A DNA stretch of 64,000 nt from Varroa destructor (GCF_002443255.2 NW_019211454.1:50469885-50533884), one strand, 5' to 3'. Numbered from the stretch's first letter, positions 35,817 to 50,766 are shown. The notes: generated by a model from the letters alone, not told the origin. A program made the numbers and translations.

Positions 35817-37767
35817 GCCAGATACTTTGGTTTTTCAATGTCATATAAATTAAGAAGCGGTGTCGTCTGACCTGTCACTATGCAATCTGTTAGCAATATA
35901 TCCATGTTGATCACCACTGAGTCGTAAACAATAGCCCCTAATAAAGGTGAAATAAAAATCTTTTGACGTTTCGCGTTTCGTTGGAAAGAAACTCTGAGTG
36001 GCGACTTGAAATATCGGCAAAAAATTAAGTAAACAGTTACATTACAGCATAACACTTTTGGAAAGCAGGCTTTGCTAAGGTAATTAGAAAAAAGCAAGTC
36101 CGAAAATGTTTAAAAATGAAAGCGAAACTGTGCATCCAATACTTAAAAAGTGTCGTTAAGAAACTCAGCCTGCTACTCACGTTAAAGCCTACAGGCATCT
36201 TTTGAGGAGAGTTCCAGTACCGATGGTTTTATGCGTTGAGTACACATCTTTCGTATTCTCGGGCGAGAGAAACTGTAGCACGGGTTTATCTTTCCTTGAA
36301 ATTTCCGTATTTGCCACACCGCATGTCCGCGTTTGTAATATTTATATGGATTGGCATATGTATTTTTTTTTTCGTTTTGTATTTTCTGCTTTCTACCTAG
36401 TATTACCAAGCTTCAAGGTTAGTGCTACCTTAGTTACACATTGCTTTGGATGGCTGGCGCTCGCAGAAGCTTCGTATTCACATCATCACGTTTTCCTAGG
36501 CTGTGTGAACAAACTTGTGAGCACTGCACCATCACGAATGAACCTACGATATACCTTCAGATATTTCTGTGTACAACCAATAAAGAGAGAGACTTTTGCT
36601 ACATCCTTGGTGAAATTAAGTTTCGGTTCTATAAATGTTCGTAGGCCACGAAAGCATACGACACCTTGTTCCGTTGAAAACAACGGCACGGCACTTTGGT
36701 AATTAAGGTAGTATTGGAAAAAGTAACGATGGACATTCTATGTTCTATATCATATTCTTGCTATAAACACGAAAGTGCTTGTGCGATGAATAGGCGGCGT
36801 CTGCACTGTGATTGAGATTTATATTTTTAGTGATTTAAAATACCGATCCCACTTGAGAGATCTAAATGATTGCAGCGCAAATTCAGGCAGCGTTTAAAAA
36901 GTCCAAGAGGAAATTTTGGTAAATACGTTGCGTGCAGCCTTATCTACGGTGCTCTTGGTGAGAGAGTGGTCCAGATGTTCTAGCAAGGCACAAACATTAT
37001 TCTGACCTTTTTTTTTTTTCTCAAAACATAAGTCATACGACAGGCCACAAACATTTTAAGAAATTCCTAGCAATATGATACGACTTCTCCAATAACGCCA
37101 AGACAACCGTAGGCCCTTAATTTGCACATGAAGTTCCCTAATTTTCTTATGTTCGACGGAAAATTTAGGTCTACTCATCAGGAGCGTTTTCCTAAAAATA
37201 AATAAGCTGGAGTAAAGATGACTGAAGTCCACTCCAAGTTTTTGAGATTGTTCAGAATGTCTACGTCCAGAGAGTCGTGTCACAGTCCCCATGATTTACA
37301 TCGAAATATTTCTCTGAATTTATTACTTATGTGAATTTTCTCCTCGTATGCGTTGTTTAGTACTGTAAACTACATCTGCATTAGAACAAAAATTCATCTG
37401 ATTTGGAATCACTATTTTTATTAAATTTAATTTCAAACAATTGAGTAAGCGTCCGAACCAGCATTTGGTAACAATTACAACTGCGTGGCTTACTTCGGCA
37501 TCCGCCAACGTATCGACAAAGGTCTGTTGAATCTGGCAAATAAAGAAACCATATCGCTATGTTCCAAGTGTGTTCAAGGTTCAATCGTAAGTCTGACTGA
37601 TGCAGATACATTTTTACTACACGGATGTTTGCGAAATAGAGATATAGGTTGGGCATACGAAACGAAAGGATGGTTCTAGTAACACATTGTCCCCAATAAC
37701 ATACTTAACATCCTCGCATAGACGGGCTTTATGATCATTTGCACGGGTCTCGTGTTAAAATAACTGG

Positions 37768-37850
37768 GCCGAGGCATGGCTTTCTGCAAAACAGTCTAGC
37801 GCAGAGCACATACATGTGAGGCTTTACGCTCGAGCCCTAGTTGAGATTAT
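37768..37850 (+). repeat. tRNA-like relic, related to 35751-35816
   Basis: TCTAGCGCAGAGCAC (37795-37809) resembles an A-box and GCTCGAGCCC (37828-37837) resembles a B-box, 31 bases apart, which is shorter than in a real tRNA. It continues into TAGTTGAGA, also present in the relic at 35751-35816. The stems do not complete a cloverleaf. Confidence 0.33.
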
Positions 37851-40800
37851 GTAAATGTTTCTACCGCGCAGGTACGTTACTCAGAAGTTCTCGTTACAGC
37901 CTCTATCAGTGAAATGTTTAGAACTGGTCGGCAACAGGTCATGGGCCCACTAATAAGGTGTCTGATATTTTACAAACTTTTACCCACTGCGGTTAAATCT
38001 CTATGTTTTTCTCGGGTTTTAAACGGTTTACTAGGACAAATGAATAAAAGATGAACTAAAATCGTTGTTTTTTTTTATAAGCAACTACATTTGTGCCATT
38101 ACTTCTCATAGACGGCCAATTCGTAATATTTATTTTTCATTATTCCTACTGGCTCTAATTTGTACGAGAATTAGGCTAACGCATGTGTGCGAAGTTTCAG
38201 GACGTTTAATAGAGGCTACAAAAATCACTTTCCAACAATTTTCTTTAAAAATATATAACTAACATCGTTTTTAGATTATTCAAGATGTTTCAGTTTACAT
38301 AACGTTGCACAGCAAGTAAGCTCCGGTTTCGAATTTTTTTTACGCAAACTTTTTACGAACGATGTTAGAGAAGTTACAGAAGGTTCCTGAAGGTTACAGA
38401 AAAGAGTTCCGAAGGCATATTAGGACTCAGTTCTTTATAGGAATAACTTTTTTCGGCAATTGATGTTCTACGGTGCCAGAGTAAATTTTGTGAGCGGAAC
38501 GGTTTTACGACAAGAACCGGTACAACCAGGCGTTCCAGTAATACATGGTCGTATGATAAGGTCCATTTTCAATTGAACCTTATTGACAAACAGAATTTCA
38601 GCGTTCGAGGCTGAGAGCTCCCAGAGTCCGCTTTATTCCTAGAACCTGACAGTTTGCCATGTTAGGTTATGTAGCGACGACGGTAACGGTTTATTTACAG
38701 CTTAGAACTTCGACAGTCTTCCAACAAATTGTTTAGAAAAGACCCCCCAGAAGAAATTGCCTTGTCGGAGGTGCCATGGCAGAATAAGTAGTAAAAACAT
38801 ACTGTCTAATATTGTGATATCGATACAGCTGTATACGTCTACTTCCAGAAAGCGATACATTATGGAGCTTGAAAGTATTGACCGTTCAAAAAAGGATAAC
38901 CTCATGAATCTTAACAACAAACAAGTCTATGGGAGGGTCTAGCTTATTTCCGTACACTTAGAACGATTGATTTGTCATATCGTTGTTGGATGTCAATTTT
39001 AGATGTAGGATCACAATACTTCGTAATCACTTGAGCATTAAACAATGGAGCCAAATGAGAAAGACAGTTCAAGCAAGAATATCTAACCGAATATTGTTTC
39101 GAAGAAGTCACTAACGTGTACAATTATTGATCAACTTACCAGATGCCGTAGATAATCATTTATTATAATTTAAACTTTTAGTTACATGAAAGTTGGAAAG
39201 TTCTTTTTTGTCGCTGAAGTTTTCTTCGATAAGGCGAAACCGTTCCAAAAGTGAAAGTATTCGACAAATAGTGAGGAGATCGTGGATAGACACCGTAACG
39301 ACCGAAAGGTCGGCTTTTGACGAATCGCACAGCCTACTCAAAACGGTCGTTTGGTGAATTCGAGTTTTTTTTTAATGTGAAAAAAAAGGACGGCTAGCTT
39401 AGCAAGTCTAGTAATGAAAACATCGTGCGCAGAAAGTCTAACGCTTTCGATGTCTTCTTTGCGAATGACTCAGTTCTCATTCAGTGCTCTGAAGTCCTAT
39501 TGAATGTATTTTCTCCGGGCTTCAATGGCCTCTACGATGCCAATCGTATTACTGGTGGCCTTTCCCCGTTTAATCATGAAAATTCATCATTAGCATTTAG
39601 TCACTATTGTTAATTACGTTTTTCATTTGTGCAGGACTTATTTTATGAGTGTATCTCAGTCGACGTTCCTATTTGCTGTGATGGCGTTTATAATTCGTTC
39701 ATTTGCGTACGTTTCTAGTGTCACTACAAGAATTTACTAGTACTGATGCATCCGTTTCTGTTTTGGCAATACTCTCTTGAGTTTAGGTATACCGTAAAAA
39801 TATTTTGGTAGATTCATGTCTGTCTTTTTTAGCAAGTATTTTTTCATTCTGTTCATGTCACATTTTAAAGAAAAAGCGTGTGTAGTACGTGGACAGTTAT
39901 ACATCCGCCTGGAAATGTTCGAACATGTTCTATTTACTACTGTTTAAAAAGGTTCATATTTGTCCTGGATGAAGAAGTCCCTGACACTGATCAAGGACAA
40001 CATTTTTATTTGAAGGGGAAACAACAGTGGAGATCTTTCCTGGCGGACACTGGATCTGCAGTGCAGACCTCGTAGCTTTCCGACTCTGAAATGTTTTGGA
40101 CACTACTACGGGAAGCCGTGAGGTGCGCACGTTCTGCCCTATAACCGCGCAGTGTCTACTGGTCTTTCCTATGTTAAGAGGTATTATCTAGTCTGATGTT
40201 ATTGCTCAATATCAGTCATTTGGTATTTGTTCTAGTCATGTCCGGTACTCCCTTCCAAGTTTCGCAAGGTTTGTGTTTAAACCCTATCCGGTAAACGTCC
40301 CTTGTACGATCATTTAAGCCGATAGCTTCATCTAAAAATTGCAAGACGCAATGGAATTTCAGGAACCAATTAATGACATTACCTTTTTGTCTGGGGCAAA
40401 TCGAATAATGATATCGTTCTTGAAAGCCTCTATCCTAAAAAGTACTCCTTACATACTTAGCAGGCAAAGCTAGCAGACTATTAAGGAAGTTCGATAGGGC
40501 GGTATATTTCTCAATTGTATTGTGGTTGTAGTGCGGGGTGTTTTTTCACAACCTCCAACTTGACTCGTACGCACTTCTCAACACAAATTGAAATAGTTGC
40601 TATTGCATGATTTCCTATTCACTCGAGGATAAATACGTGTTTTTCCGCGCTACGGCATTTCCGGCACTCGTGCTAGCCTCCCTATGGCGTTGCAAAGCTC
40701 CATCACAATGTTTCTACTTAAGTTACATTATCTAATAATATTATCTATCAAAACGATGAATTCAGTGACTTTTTAAGTCCCGAGGCTGCCACCGGCGATT

Positions 40801-42527
40801 TTAACATCATTCTTTGCTCTTGCGCACTGTTCATTCTATACTCTCGATTTAACAAAACATTATTTCGTATTTATATATCTGTATATATATATATTGTTGA
40901 ATCACTCATGCATTATTATGATGGTATAATGAGAACTTTCTATTAGAAGTTAAGTGGCGTATTGAGGGTTGTGTTCATCTGTGCGTTTTCTCACAAGCTT
41001 CTTCTTCTTCATCTTTCCTTCAATAAGGCATATTCTTCATTTCAGCAGAAGTTCGTAGGACTATTCATTGAAGCAAGTTCTCTCAGCGATAGTGTTTCAG
41101 AAGTATAGACCATACTTATTATAATGAAATATGACCAGTACGTATATCCTGAAAGCGTATAATTCGTGTGTGTATATAGACGCGCATTGTGTTCCCAGTG
41201 TTGTGGACGAACGCGATTTTTGTCTTGTACTGTGGTTATTTACTGCGTGTATGTACTATGTGTATATGTGTGTGTGTGTGTTATGCTACCTCAGATATTT
41301 TGTAGAACCGGTATTTTGTGTTGCTTGTCGATATTCCCATTGGTTGCGAAATTGCTACCCTCAGAGTTTCGAAACCCCACTTCTATTTGCTCTGTCAACT
41401 CAATATAAGATTACTCGCCTAAACGCGCTGTTTCGTGTATCGGCAAATGAGCGTATATTCAAACCTCTGTTGCCTAAGAAGCGTGGGATTCAGCCGTATG
41501 CAACAACACCGTTGAGATCGACGTTTCGGTCAAAAGGCGGCTTAAAATGGATTCGTCAGGTATATAGTGGCTTCTCCAATAGCTAAATATGAGGACAGTG
41601 TAATGGAAACAGGTTAATAGTATAATTCTGATAAAAACAACGAAAGACTTACTTCGCAAGGAATAGAGTTGCTTTTTGATAGGCTCCTAATATGTTTGGA
41701 ACTAAACTCCTAAGACATTTTGAATATTTTAGACTAGATGAACACTTCTAAAAGAAATTACACAAATACTAAAACTTTATTATAATAAAATTATTAAAAA
41801 TTCATAATAAGTTTGCTTCGTAGAGTATAAGCGGAGAATCAAAATGGCTCCTTTTTCTAGGTAGTTCTAAAAAAAATGCGCGGTAGGAGCTGTCGACGCC
41901 TCAATATTCCTATTTACATAGAGCCGTCTGTGAGCTGCCTAGGTGAGCGTGTCACCTTAGACTATCTTTAATCGTTGCTTTCGTCTAGTACGAAATTCCT
42001 TCTCTTACATCTAAAACTTTCCGTACCCATACTTTAGCGCGGTGAGTATCTGTGCGACGTTTTTACCTCTTTGCTGCCTTTTTTTTGTCTAATGCCACTG
42101 TGCGTTAGGCTAAAATTTAATCTGCCATAGTGTACACATGCAGGATTCCTTCATCGAAAGGTAAGCCTAATTTTATATTTTATACTAAGGTTTTAGCTAA
42201 TTGTATAATGATGACTCGTGCATGGTTAGAGGTTTACCTTTGTCAAATGACCAAAAATGCTAGAAGAAAATTTATCTTCCAAGAAGCACATGTGCTCGCT
42301 TTGCTGATTATCAGTTAGTCCGCAGCATCACTATATGGCTGCAGGTTTTGCTATAAGCTACAATGTTGTTCATGTATTTCCTAATGGCATTGAAAGAGAA
42401 CGCGTATTTCAAGCCCGAGGACAACAAGCTGCCCAAATGAGAGGTCGCCAAATTGTTCGTAACGGCCATTCTATCGTTATTTGCGCCTATTCATAGGATT
42501 AAGAATTGCTCACAATAAGAATAAATT

Positions 42528-42544
42528 TATATATATATATATAT
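42528..42544. repeat. (TA)n microsatellite
   Basis: Alternating T and A, followed within 20 bases by a second imperfect TATATACATATA tract. Confidence 0.9.
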
Positions 42545-45500
42545 TAAAATACTTTATATATACATATAAAAAAGAGAGGCCATACAAAAATAGAATGCGT
42601 TCGAAAGAGTAAAGCACAGACTAGATTTCTATGATCTACGACGCGAGTGCATAGCGCAGTGTAATAGGATAAAAAAAAGCCTTGCGTTTAGCTTGTTTAC
42701 GTCTCCTCTGGTATTGATTAGTAATTCAAAAAAGTTTAGAAAGTTTAGCTCTTGCTTCAGTCCTTTACATTCACGTTATAGCTATAGAGCTTCCTGTCGG
42801 ACTCCATGCACATGAGCCATTCCCTCCTTTAGCAGTTGAAACAGTTCTAATACAACGGCAAGAATCAACTTCTCTGATCTCGTTTCGCTCGGATCTTCTA
42901 AAGTGTCTCAGAATTCTTGAAAGGCCAACACAGGGGTTGAGTAGACGTGTACATCAGGTTTTCTAGTGCAAAACGCGCTACAAATAGCGACGTGTGAGTG
43001 CAATATTATAATTGTTATCATATCAATATTAATAAAACACAATATTTTCGTCGCAAAAATTCGAAATTAGTTTTTCCTAATATTTTCTAGTGAAAGTAGA
43101 GGTAGTAGGCGCACACTTAAGGCGCATAGCTTCCCGGCTGTCAAAAACGAAGACAAGAAAAAGCTTGACCTGAATTTTGAAGCTCTTTTTGGATTCGCTT
43201 TTTTTTGACCATTGTGCTTCTGTTCCCACGTCATGGTCTAACGTCCACGCGATAAGCTGCTGGAAATTAGGTCTCTTTTGATAAGTGTTTGGGCTATTTC
43301 GAAATTGTTCAGGTCTTTCAACACAATTTTTCTCGTCTCGGATTGATTTGCATTAGTCGGGGACCATTGAACGTAGGCCATTTTGTTTTTTCGTATGTTT
43401 TTGCTAGGGCAGGCCACGCCAAGGGCTCTATATTTGTCTGATTATATTATAATTCTGTATTAACTATGGTTATGCGAGGCTTGCATCAGTGTGACCGCAT
43501 CTATACACCATCGAAAAACCCCTTCACTACCAATTAACCGGTCTACTTTTCTTAGAGAAAAGGTTGCCGAGGTACGTTGTCATTACGTTTGTACTTTCAA
43601 GACTGGAGCACAGAGAGCTTTTAAGCACCGAAATACGCTTCGAGGTCTGGTACATAGCATAATGGTGGCATTGCTACCTATCCCTTAACAGAAAAAAATT
43701 AAAAATGATAAATAACCGAAATATATTGACTTCCACTACCCGGCAATGAACAAGGTGCGTGTCGATAAGAATTCGACTTATAAATAGGAAACGCATACCC
43801 TGATAATGTATAAATGTATGGCTAAAATAAGGCAGGCAAGAGTATCTCTAACATAAGTAATCCGTTAGTTACGTGTAGCGCGTTTGATTCAGTAATAACT
43901 TATTCGCTCAGAAGAATACATCTTGCACATGCGCTTATTTTAAAATATTGTGTTCCAAGTTCATATATTACAGCACTGTTTTAAAAATACACAAATTTTG
44001 GACAGTGGCTCAATAGGTCGCGTCGTTATTATTTCACAACCTTTTGGCAGGGATGTTTGAAGGACTGAAACATGGTCGGAAAAATCGAGCATTTAAAAAC
44101 GTTTAATCCGTTGCACAGGGATACGAAAGGCCTCAGTGGCATCATCTGGAATATTAGTTCCACATTTCTTTTTCCTAGATATAGTCTATGAACTAGCTTG
44201 TAATAATAGTTTTCTAGGCTACACAGGCTATCTGGTGTCAGCGTTCCCGAAAGCAAGTAGACGACCTAGACAGTCCGCGGCATACTCGAAAGCACACGTT
44301 ATGCGTCAACACAGGGCATCATATCCCACGGCCGATAAGCCGCTATTTACCGTAGGCCTCTAGAAAATAGATGGCTTACAACAATAATATACCTCACATG
44401 GGTCATACCTTCCACGAGACTAGAGCTCTCTGAGACAACAACTGACAGGACTTTCTTTGCACAAATCGTTACCTCACCGTCTGTTCAGCCATCTATAGAT
44501 TTCATCATGCCGCAAGAAACGCTATTGGCTTTCATGAGCTTCGCTCATCCTACGCGTGCTAAGGCAGTGCAGCTACATGTACTTGAGGACGCTTTGAATC
44601 AAGTAGTCTGAGGGCATAGAGAGAAGGAAAGTAACTTTAGCATCCCAGGTATGACCACCAAAACGCTCACCATCTTCTACCCAAAAGTAGTAATTTCGCC
44701 TTTGTGAGACGCTGACCTAAAACGCTACGCGAACACCTTGCACGCAATGCTCTTTTACTGGTTGTACCCGTAACAGGTACGAAACCTTGCAAGCACATCC
44801 TACATAAAGAAGGCGAGAAGAGTCTTTTTTTATAAGTAGTCCGATGAAATTTTTTATAATTCAAGCACAAGTTGCTCGCTTTTTCTAAGAAAGCAGTACA
44901 ATATGCCGAAGAGCGCTTCGGTAAAAGCGGCCTTTGTGTTGGCTAGGAACTATTTAGAAAAAATCCATTACTCCCTTGAATCTGAGCACTCCCGTCTACG
45001 GCAAGTGTCCGTACCGCTGTTTTAGCGTTACTTCAAAAACCTTTCAGGGCAAAGGGCTCAATACGAGCAGTCTAAAGGGACTGAGTATAAAAAAGGACTA
45101 TACTTAGAGTCACTGCAGTGGGGCTTTTACTGAGAGATCAAAATGCACCTGCTTATTAATTCGAAAATAAACCATATAGCCGTTTCAGCAACATCACAAT
45201 TGCGACAAATAGCAATTATTCATAATGGACTTAAGCGGAGACAATCTCCACTTAGAAGTTAAGTATTTCATACAACAACCACATATATTTGTATCCTAGC
45301 TAGCATTTTCTACTGAACGCAGCAAGCATCTGTACTAAAAGCGCATAAAGCTTATTATGAAGGCAATTTGTATTGGGTGTTAGTAATATTGCTTGAACCG
45401 TAAGCGTGTTTTTCTCTAGTATAACTTTGGTACATTATTTATAAATTGCTGCATGCTCCGGACTCTGTCTCGAATCTGACTGTCGGGAATGCCTTCTAAT

Positions 45501-47911
45501 ATTACTGCAACGATTCAAACAGATATTTTTCTTTAGGTCTCGTATTTTTTTATGGCCCACGCATCTCTTCCTAAAATCATCGGAGAATGAAGAGAGCAAC
45601 TGTCTATAGAGGCGCCTGCAGAGGGGTATTGTTATCTTCACAAGCCCATAATACGACACTAATAATAAAGCTCAAGAAGGACTCTTGGACGCCAAGCCTA
45701 AATCTGAGCCTTTTTTGGAAGTCTAGGAGTTTTTTTATTACGAAACGAAAATGCTACCGAGTGTTGTGTTACTCAGACATGGTCTGAATGGAGTGTATGG
45801 TGGGAAAATCGAAGAAGGAGTAGATTTTGAACAGTAGGTTTCTGGTATGAAAGCTGCAAACTGATGGTGCAGAGAATATTCGTCTTCTTCTGCTGTTCTG
45901 TGTTTAACTCACGTCAAAGGGATTACACAAGATGAGTATTTGTAGTACCTGGCAAGCCATCCTACATTTTATTCTGTTTACAATGCGCCGTTTTTGAATT
46001 TAATGCGCTACCTTACTGAGTAGCCATTGTTTCTTTCCTCAATCAATTTTTGTCATAGCTATTTTTTAGGAATTGATTAATATAGGGAGATTAATTAAAG
46101 ACCCTTCGAAGCTTCTCTATAGGAAGTGTTCTCCTGCATTTTGTCAAGCCTTTTTTTTTTGGCAATTTCCTGTCGATAGCCCGCGAAAAGTAAGTAGGCC
46201 TTCTCCACCTGCTAAAGCACTGATAAATGCACGTGTTCGCCAATAAAAATTGGCCTATCACTACGCAATTCCAAGTCGTTCATCCTGGCTCCATCGACGT
46301 GTCGCTGGAAATCGGCAACGAATATCCGCTTTACAAGACATAATGCTATAGTTAACTAGATGAACGTGCATGTGTGGAGGTGACAGTATAATAATATACT
46401 TAAATATATAATAAAATACTTGCAAGTTACATCGATCTAATGTATTCATCGAACTTATGTACTGGCAATGTTTTCGTGAAATGTGAATGTTCCAGCCGAT
46501 TTGTATTGTTGCTGGAGCGCAAGCATTTTTCTAAATTTTGTTATCTAATTAAGATAGTAGTAGAATCTAAACAGATGCTATTCACTATTAATCGTAGCAT
46601 ACTTAGATCAGCGTTGGCTGCACCTAAATGGGCTTAAGTCTATGGATATTTATATTATTTTTTCTAAATGAGCCTATTAACAGCGCTGCGCTGCTGTATC
46701 TGTGTGTCTGGTTATACTCAGGTCTTTGTTTTACCTTTTCACAGATCCAGGTCACTAACCGAGCAAAAGATCTTAAGGAGTTAGAGCTAATATATATTTG
46801 TCTCTCTATGTTCAAACGGTTTTTTTGTTGATAATTATTTGTTGTCGATGACAAATCGGTAAACTTCTGACGCAATCTTTCGCTGTCTCAGCAATGAGTG
46901 GATCCCGGTGCCATTTAGTGATTTTTCACAGAAATCTGAATCAATATGTCATTTCCTATCCTTTCCGAACCCGTTATTTTATGATTTTTTACACCCTCTC
47001 TATGAGCAAATCGTTGAATGTCATTATAGCGTGTAGCATAGAAGTACACTTACGTCTATCACAAGGCGGCCCATCACACGTGAGAACGTAGTCACCGTTA
47101 GGGAACCATAGCTATGCCTAAAGCACTGTTTTGCTCTCGATCGCCTTAGCATGTTCTTGTCGCTTTAGTATGCTCTGTGCTAAATCTACCCTCCCAGTGT
47201 TTTTGTCAGAAGTTAGAGACCACGGCTTTTTGACCATAACCTTTGATTAATGTTTCATCTTCGAAATAACGTTGCTGTCGTAAAAAAACACGCCCAAAGA
47301 CTCGATGGGAGTTTTTTTTCCGATAATTACAAAATTAGATTTATTTGAGAAAAACATTTTTCTCCCATTGAAAACGAGCTGATTTCATTCGAGCGTCTAC
47401 TGCGCTTGAACTGGGTTTTACAACGACTCCACGACGAAAAGATACGAGACGAAGCTGCCTTTTTGGAGTTTGTAGATAATTACACGATCTTCCTGTTTCG
47501 TAGTACAGCTTTTTTTCTTTGTTTTTATTACCGCTTTTACGCGGCGACAGCGGAATGTGTTTACGTAGTCTGCATTTGCTTTGACGAAGTAGTTTGTCAC
47601 AAAGCGTTTTCTTTTTCTGTCTCATTTGGATTTTCCGCATGCCGAAATACGCAAAATAGCCAGAAAACTAGTCATATTCACCTAGACAGCTCCACCTAGT
47701 TGTTTAGCGCCGGCATCAACGGTCAGATAGAATACGAGATACTAGCACACATACGAATACGTCCTGTCAGTTCTACACTTCGGATCAACAACGTACAAAT
47801 ATGTTGCTGATATCCCTATCGCCATTACCAGTCTCAAGTAGGATAGTGTCACATTCGTAAGCTACATTCCGTTTGATTTTTTTTTTTTGACGAACTATTT
47901 GATTGAGCAAT

Positions 47912-47939
47912 CTATATATGTATATATATATATATATAT
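47912..47939. repeat. (TA)n microsatellite
   Basis: A TA run with one TATG interruption, about 450 bases before array 2 begins. Confidence 0.9.
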
Positions 47940-48379
47940 TATAGGATTTAATAGTAGTTAGGTAGAAAACTGGAAGCAACGGACGTCCATGCTAAACAAG
48001 TATGTAAATGAAAAATCCGGAAAGGGGAAATTGATTTTCCTCTATCTCTTCCCAAAAGCGCTCCGCCACGAACATAGACTTTTGCAGAGTTTCTATGTTC
48101 TAAAGCCAAGTGACTGAACTTAAAATGGTCCAAGTCACTAGATTGGCTCAAATTTTACGCTATGACGGTCCCATAAATAAATTGATTCAGTGTAACACAT
48201 AGTTGGATTGATCTGAGTTCATCAGCGGTAGAAATATAGATCATTGATTGGAACGCGTAAATGAATTTTCGTGCGGTAACTTTTTTCTAACTGCAAATAT
48301 CTCGGCACTAGGTTCAACGTCAATTCGCCACCCTTGCACACAAACGTGCGTTTTTAGATGTGTTGTCTGTCTACACTAC

Positions 48380-50766
48380 CAAAAGAGCGTGCAATGTATA
48401 GGCCGTTTCTGTCCTGTTTTATTTGTAGGCTTGTACCTTGCATGTGGATTGTCGTATGTTTCATAGGTTATGTGTGACTTAACAAATTTTCCACAAGTCC
48501 ATCTCATCCGTCACATTTTTCTCGGATCTACCGCTGAACTTTAGCTTTTTCGCGTTTTCGTAAGTCATGTCTAGTTTTTGACGTTTTAACGATATGTATC
48601 GCGTTTACGGGTCAGTCCCTGGCCTGTTTTTTCGTAGGCTATCTCCGATCTTCTTTATTTGTAATAAATTTATGTCTAGCCAGTCTTCTTCTAAATTTGT
48701 AACGGAATTATTGTCTCTCGTGGTAAATGTAGACCGGATCTGCCCCATTTTTTTGTGGATGAATCTGATCTGTTGTAATATGCATGGATCAATGAGGTTT
48801 CCATAGGGCCGATCCATTATAATGTTTGTAAGAAAGTCTCTGATCACTCGTATTTCCATAGATCTCTGTCTTCCTCGTCATAGTGGTGATGCGCGTAAGT
48901 ATTGTTGCTTTGCTTTTTCCCCCACTTTAGTCCGATCGGTCACACCTTTAGTATAATACATGTTATCTACCGTGTTATGCTTTTCTCCGTAATGTATCGC
49001 TGTGTTTTTAAATGTTTACATGGCCTATGGCGTATGTTGGCGTAGGTGAGTGTATCTTAATGTATGGCATTAGCGTGAGCTTTTCTATGACCTTCCGCAG
49101 GCTTCTTGATTCGATGTTCGGTCAACCAATGGAACATCAGTTCTGTTCTATTGAATCGTTTTCAAATGCTTAATGTCTGCTTTGTTGCTTTTTTTTGCTC
49201 GATTAATGTTTAACCTGTCTGTGTTATTTTTAATAGTAAAAGTTCGAACAGTCGTATTTTGCAGGTTCTTATTTTGAGCTGCCGCATGTTGTTATCGGAA
49301 TATGGTAGGTCTGTTTGTGAGTTGGAAATATACAATCTGTTGCAGTTCTGTCAGCGTTTTGTACGCCAGATGTTTCGTAGCCTCCGTGGGCTTTGTTTGA
49401 TCCAACGCATTTCTTATAAGTTTGTATACGATTTATTGAATTTTTTTGTGGAAATGTGTTTGATTTAAATTTTATTCATGCATTTCTACCTCTTCTATAT
49501 TTTTAATTTGCAAACTCTATATATCGGATTTTCTATGGATTACTTGAACCCGCGAACTTGTGACTATCTTGTTAATTTTTTTTTTAGTACGTTATGTTTC
49601 TGGTAAATGTATGCGTCTTATGCCGTTGGACACGTCTTTAGGTAGAAGTCTTATTTGTCGCGCTTTTTGGTCTGTTGGACTAAACTGGACTGATACTCAA
49701 TTTGTCGCGTCTTTTGTGGGTCAGTAATTGTTCTGTCGCCTATATATGGGTGTTTACCTTCTTTGCTTAATGTATTGTAGATCAGTATATAATCTGATTA
49801 ATCTGTGGTGGATAAGTGTCTAATCCATAGTATTGTTTTTGAGTTTATGAGTTTTATGTTAATTTCTTAGCTGTCGCACATTTAATTGGTTTTTATTTCA
49901 CCTTTCGCATGTATTGACTTATGTCTTACTTTCGCGGACTATATTTAACGTGTCGTGCCTTTTTATTTCAGTGCGTGAAGTGTCAATATCCTGCAGGTTT
50001 ATGTGTGGTTTGTTGCATCTTTTCCGGCCATATTCTACCTGTCGCATTAGTGATGAGTCACACTCTAACCCGCCATATTTTTCTTGCATTGATGTCTGTT
50101 CTGTCGCTTTTTTCAAGTGACATATCCGACCTGGTATATTTTTCAGCCATTATGTCTGGTTTCGTGCATTTACACAGTGGGTGAATGTCTGATCAACAAT
50201 ATTCTATTTTTAACAGACTCGTGCTTTCGGCAACTTATCTGCCGCGTGTTTTGTCAGCTATAGTTTATGTAACGCCTGATACTCTTCTATACTATTTGGT
50301 ATGCCGTGGATGAGATATGCCTGATCTGTAGCATTTTTGTTGTGTTGATTTATGTCTACTATTACGATTGTTCTTGCGTTTATGTTTCTCGTTCTATGTC
50401 CTTTGGCTCCTCGTACTCCCGATCATATTTTAGCCAGCGAATTTTCACGGGGAAAATGTCCGAACCGTCGCATTACTGTAGTTTAACACTTGACCGACAG
50501 CTTTATATGTATGTAGTGTGTATATGCCTGCTTTGTCATGTACTTCGTAGGCTATTTCAGGTGTGTCATTTTTAATCGTTTGCTTAGATTTAGTTTGTCG
50601 TGATTTTCGTGGCTCGTGTCTGATCTGTGACTTTCTTTATGGGAAGGCTAATATATTTGTATTTTTCGTAACCTCGTATCCAAATTGTCTTATTTGTGTA
50701 AACTTATATCTGATCTGCCATATCTCTTTGGGCCGTGATCTTTATCTGTTATGTTTGCTGTAGACT
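48380..50766 (+). repeat. Array 2: degenerate ~30-bp T-rich tandem repeat, part 1
   Basis: These are successive diverged copies of a unit of about 30 bases. Its core is TATGTCTGATCTGT, followed by a segment like CGTATTTTTCGTAGG. Unit starts traced by eye at 50589, 50617, 50649, 50677, 50707 and 50743 are 28, 32, 28, 30 and 36 bases apart. All copies are in plus orientation. Plus-strand open frames within it (for example 49914-50120 and 50306-50575) follow from the low A content. Confidence 0.85.

Larger units (their letters stand above)
27361..48379. other. AT-rich sequence between arrays, no convincing gene
   Basis: The longest open frames are 36202-36702 (166 codons) and 41131-41586 (151 codons), both plus strand. 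Neither shows a family motif or biased codon use that I can see. T-rich tracts at about 29200-30150 and 39430-39870 faintly resemble array units and may be decayed outliers. Other contents are tRNA-like relics, TA microsatellites (40875-40893, 42528-42544, 47912-47939), a 16-bp palindrome at 33471-33486 and a two-copy 19-22-base tandem repeat at 38372-38412. Exons could be missed. Confidence 0.45.

Noticed and set aside
12950..36223. Shared word GAGTTCCAGTAC at about 12952 and 36209
   Set aside because: A 12-base match between two places is expected many times by chance in 64 kb. The flanks do not align.
36202..36702. 166-codon open frame, the longest in the window
   Set aside because: No recognisable domain. 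Other frames overlap it on both strands, the composition follows the local base content, and one frame of this size in 64 kb is not far outside chance. It would be worth a BLASTP but is not called.
41131..41586. 151-codon open frame
   Set aside because: It begins in a TG-rich simple-sequence stretch, which inflates openness, and has no family signature.
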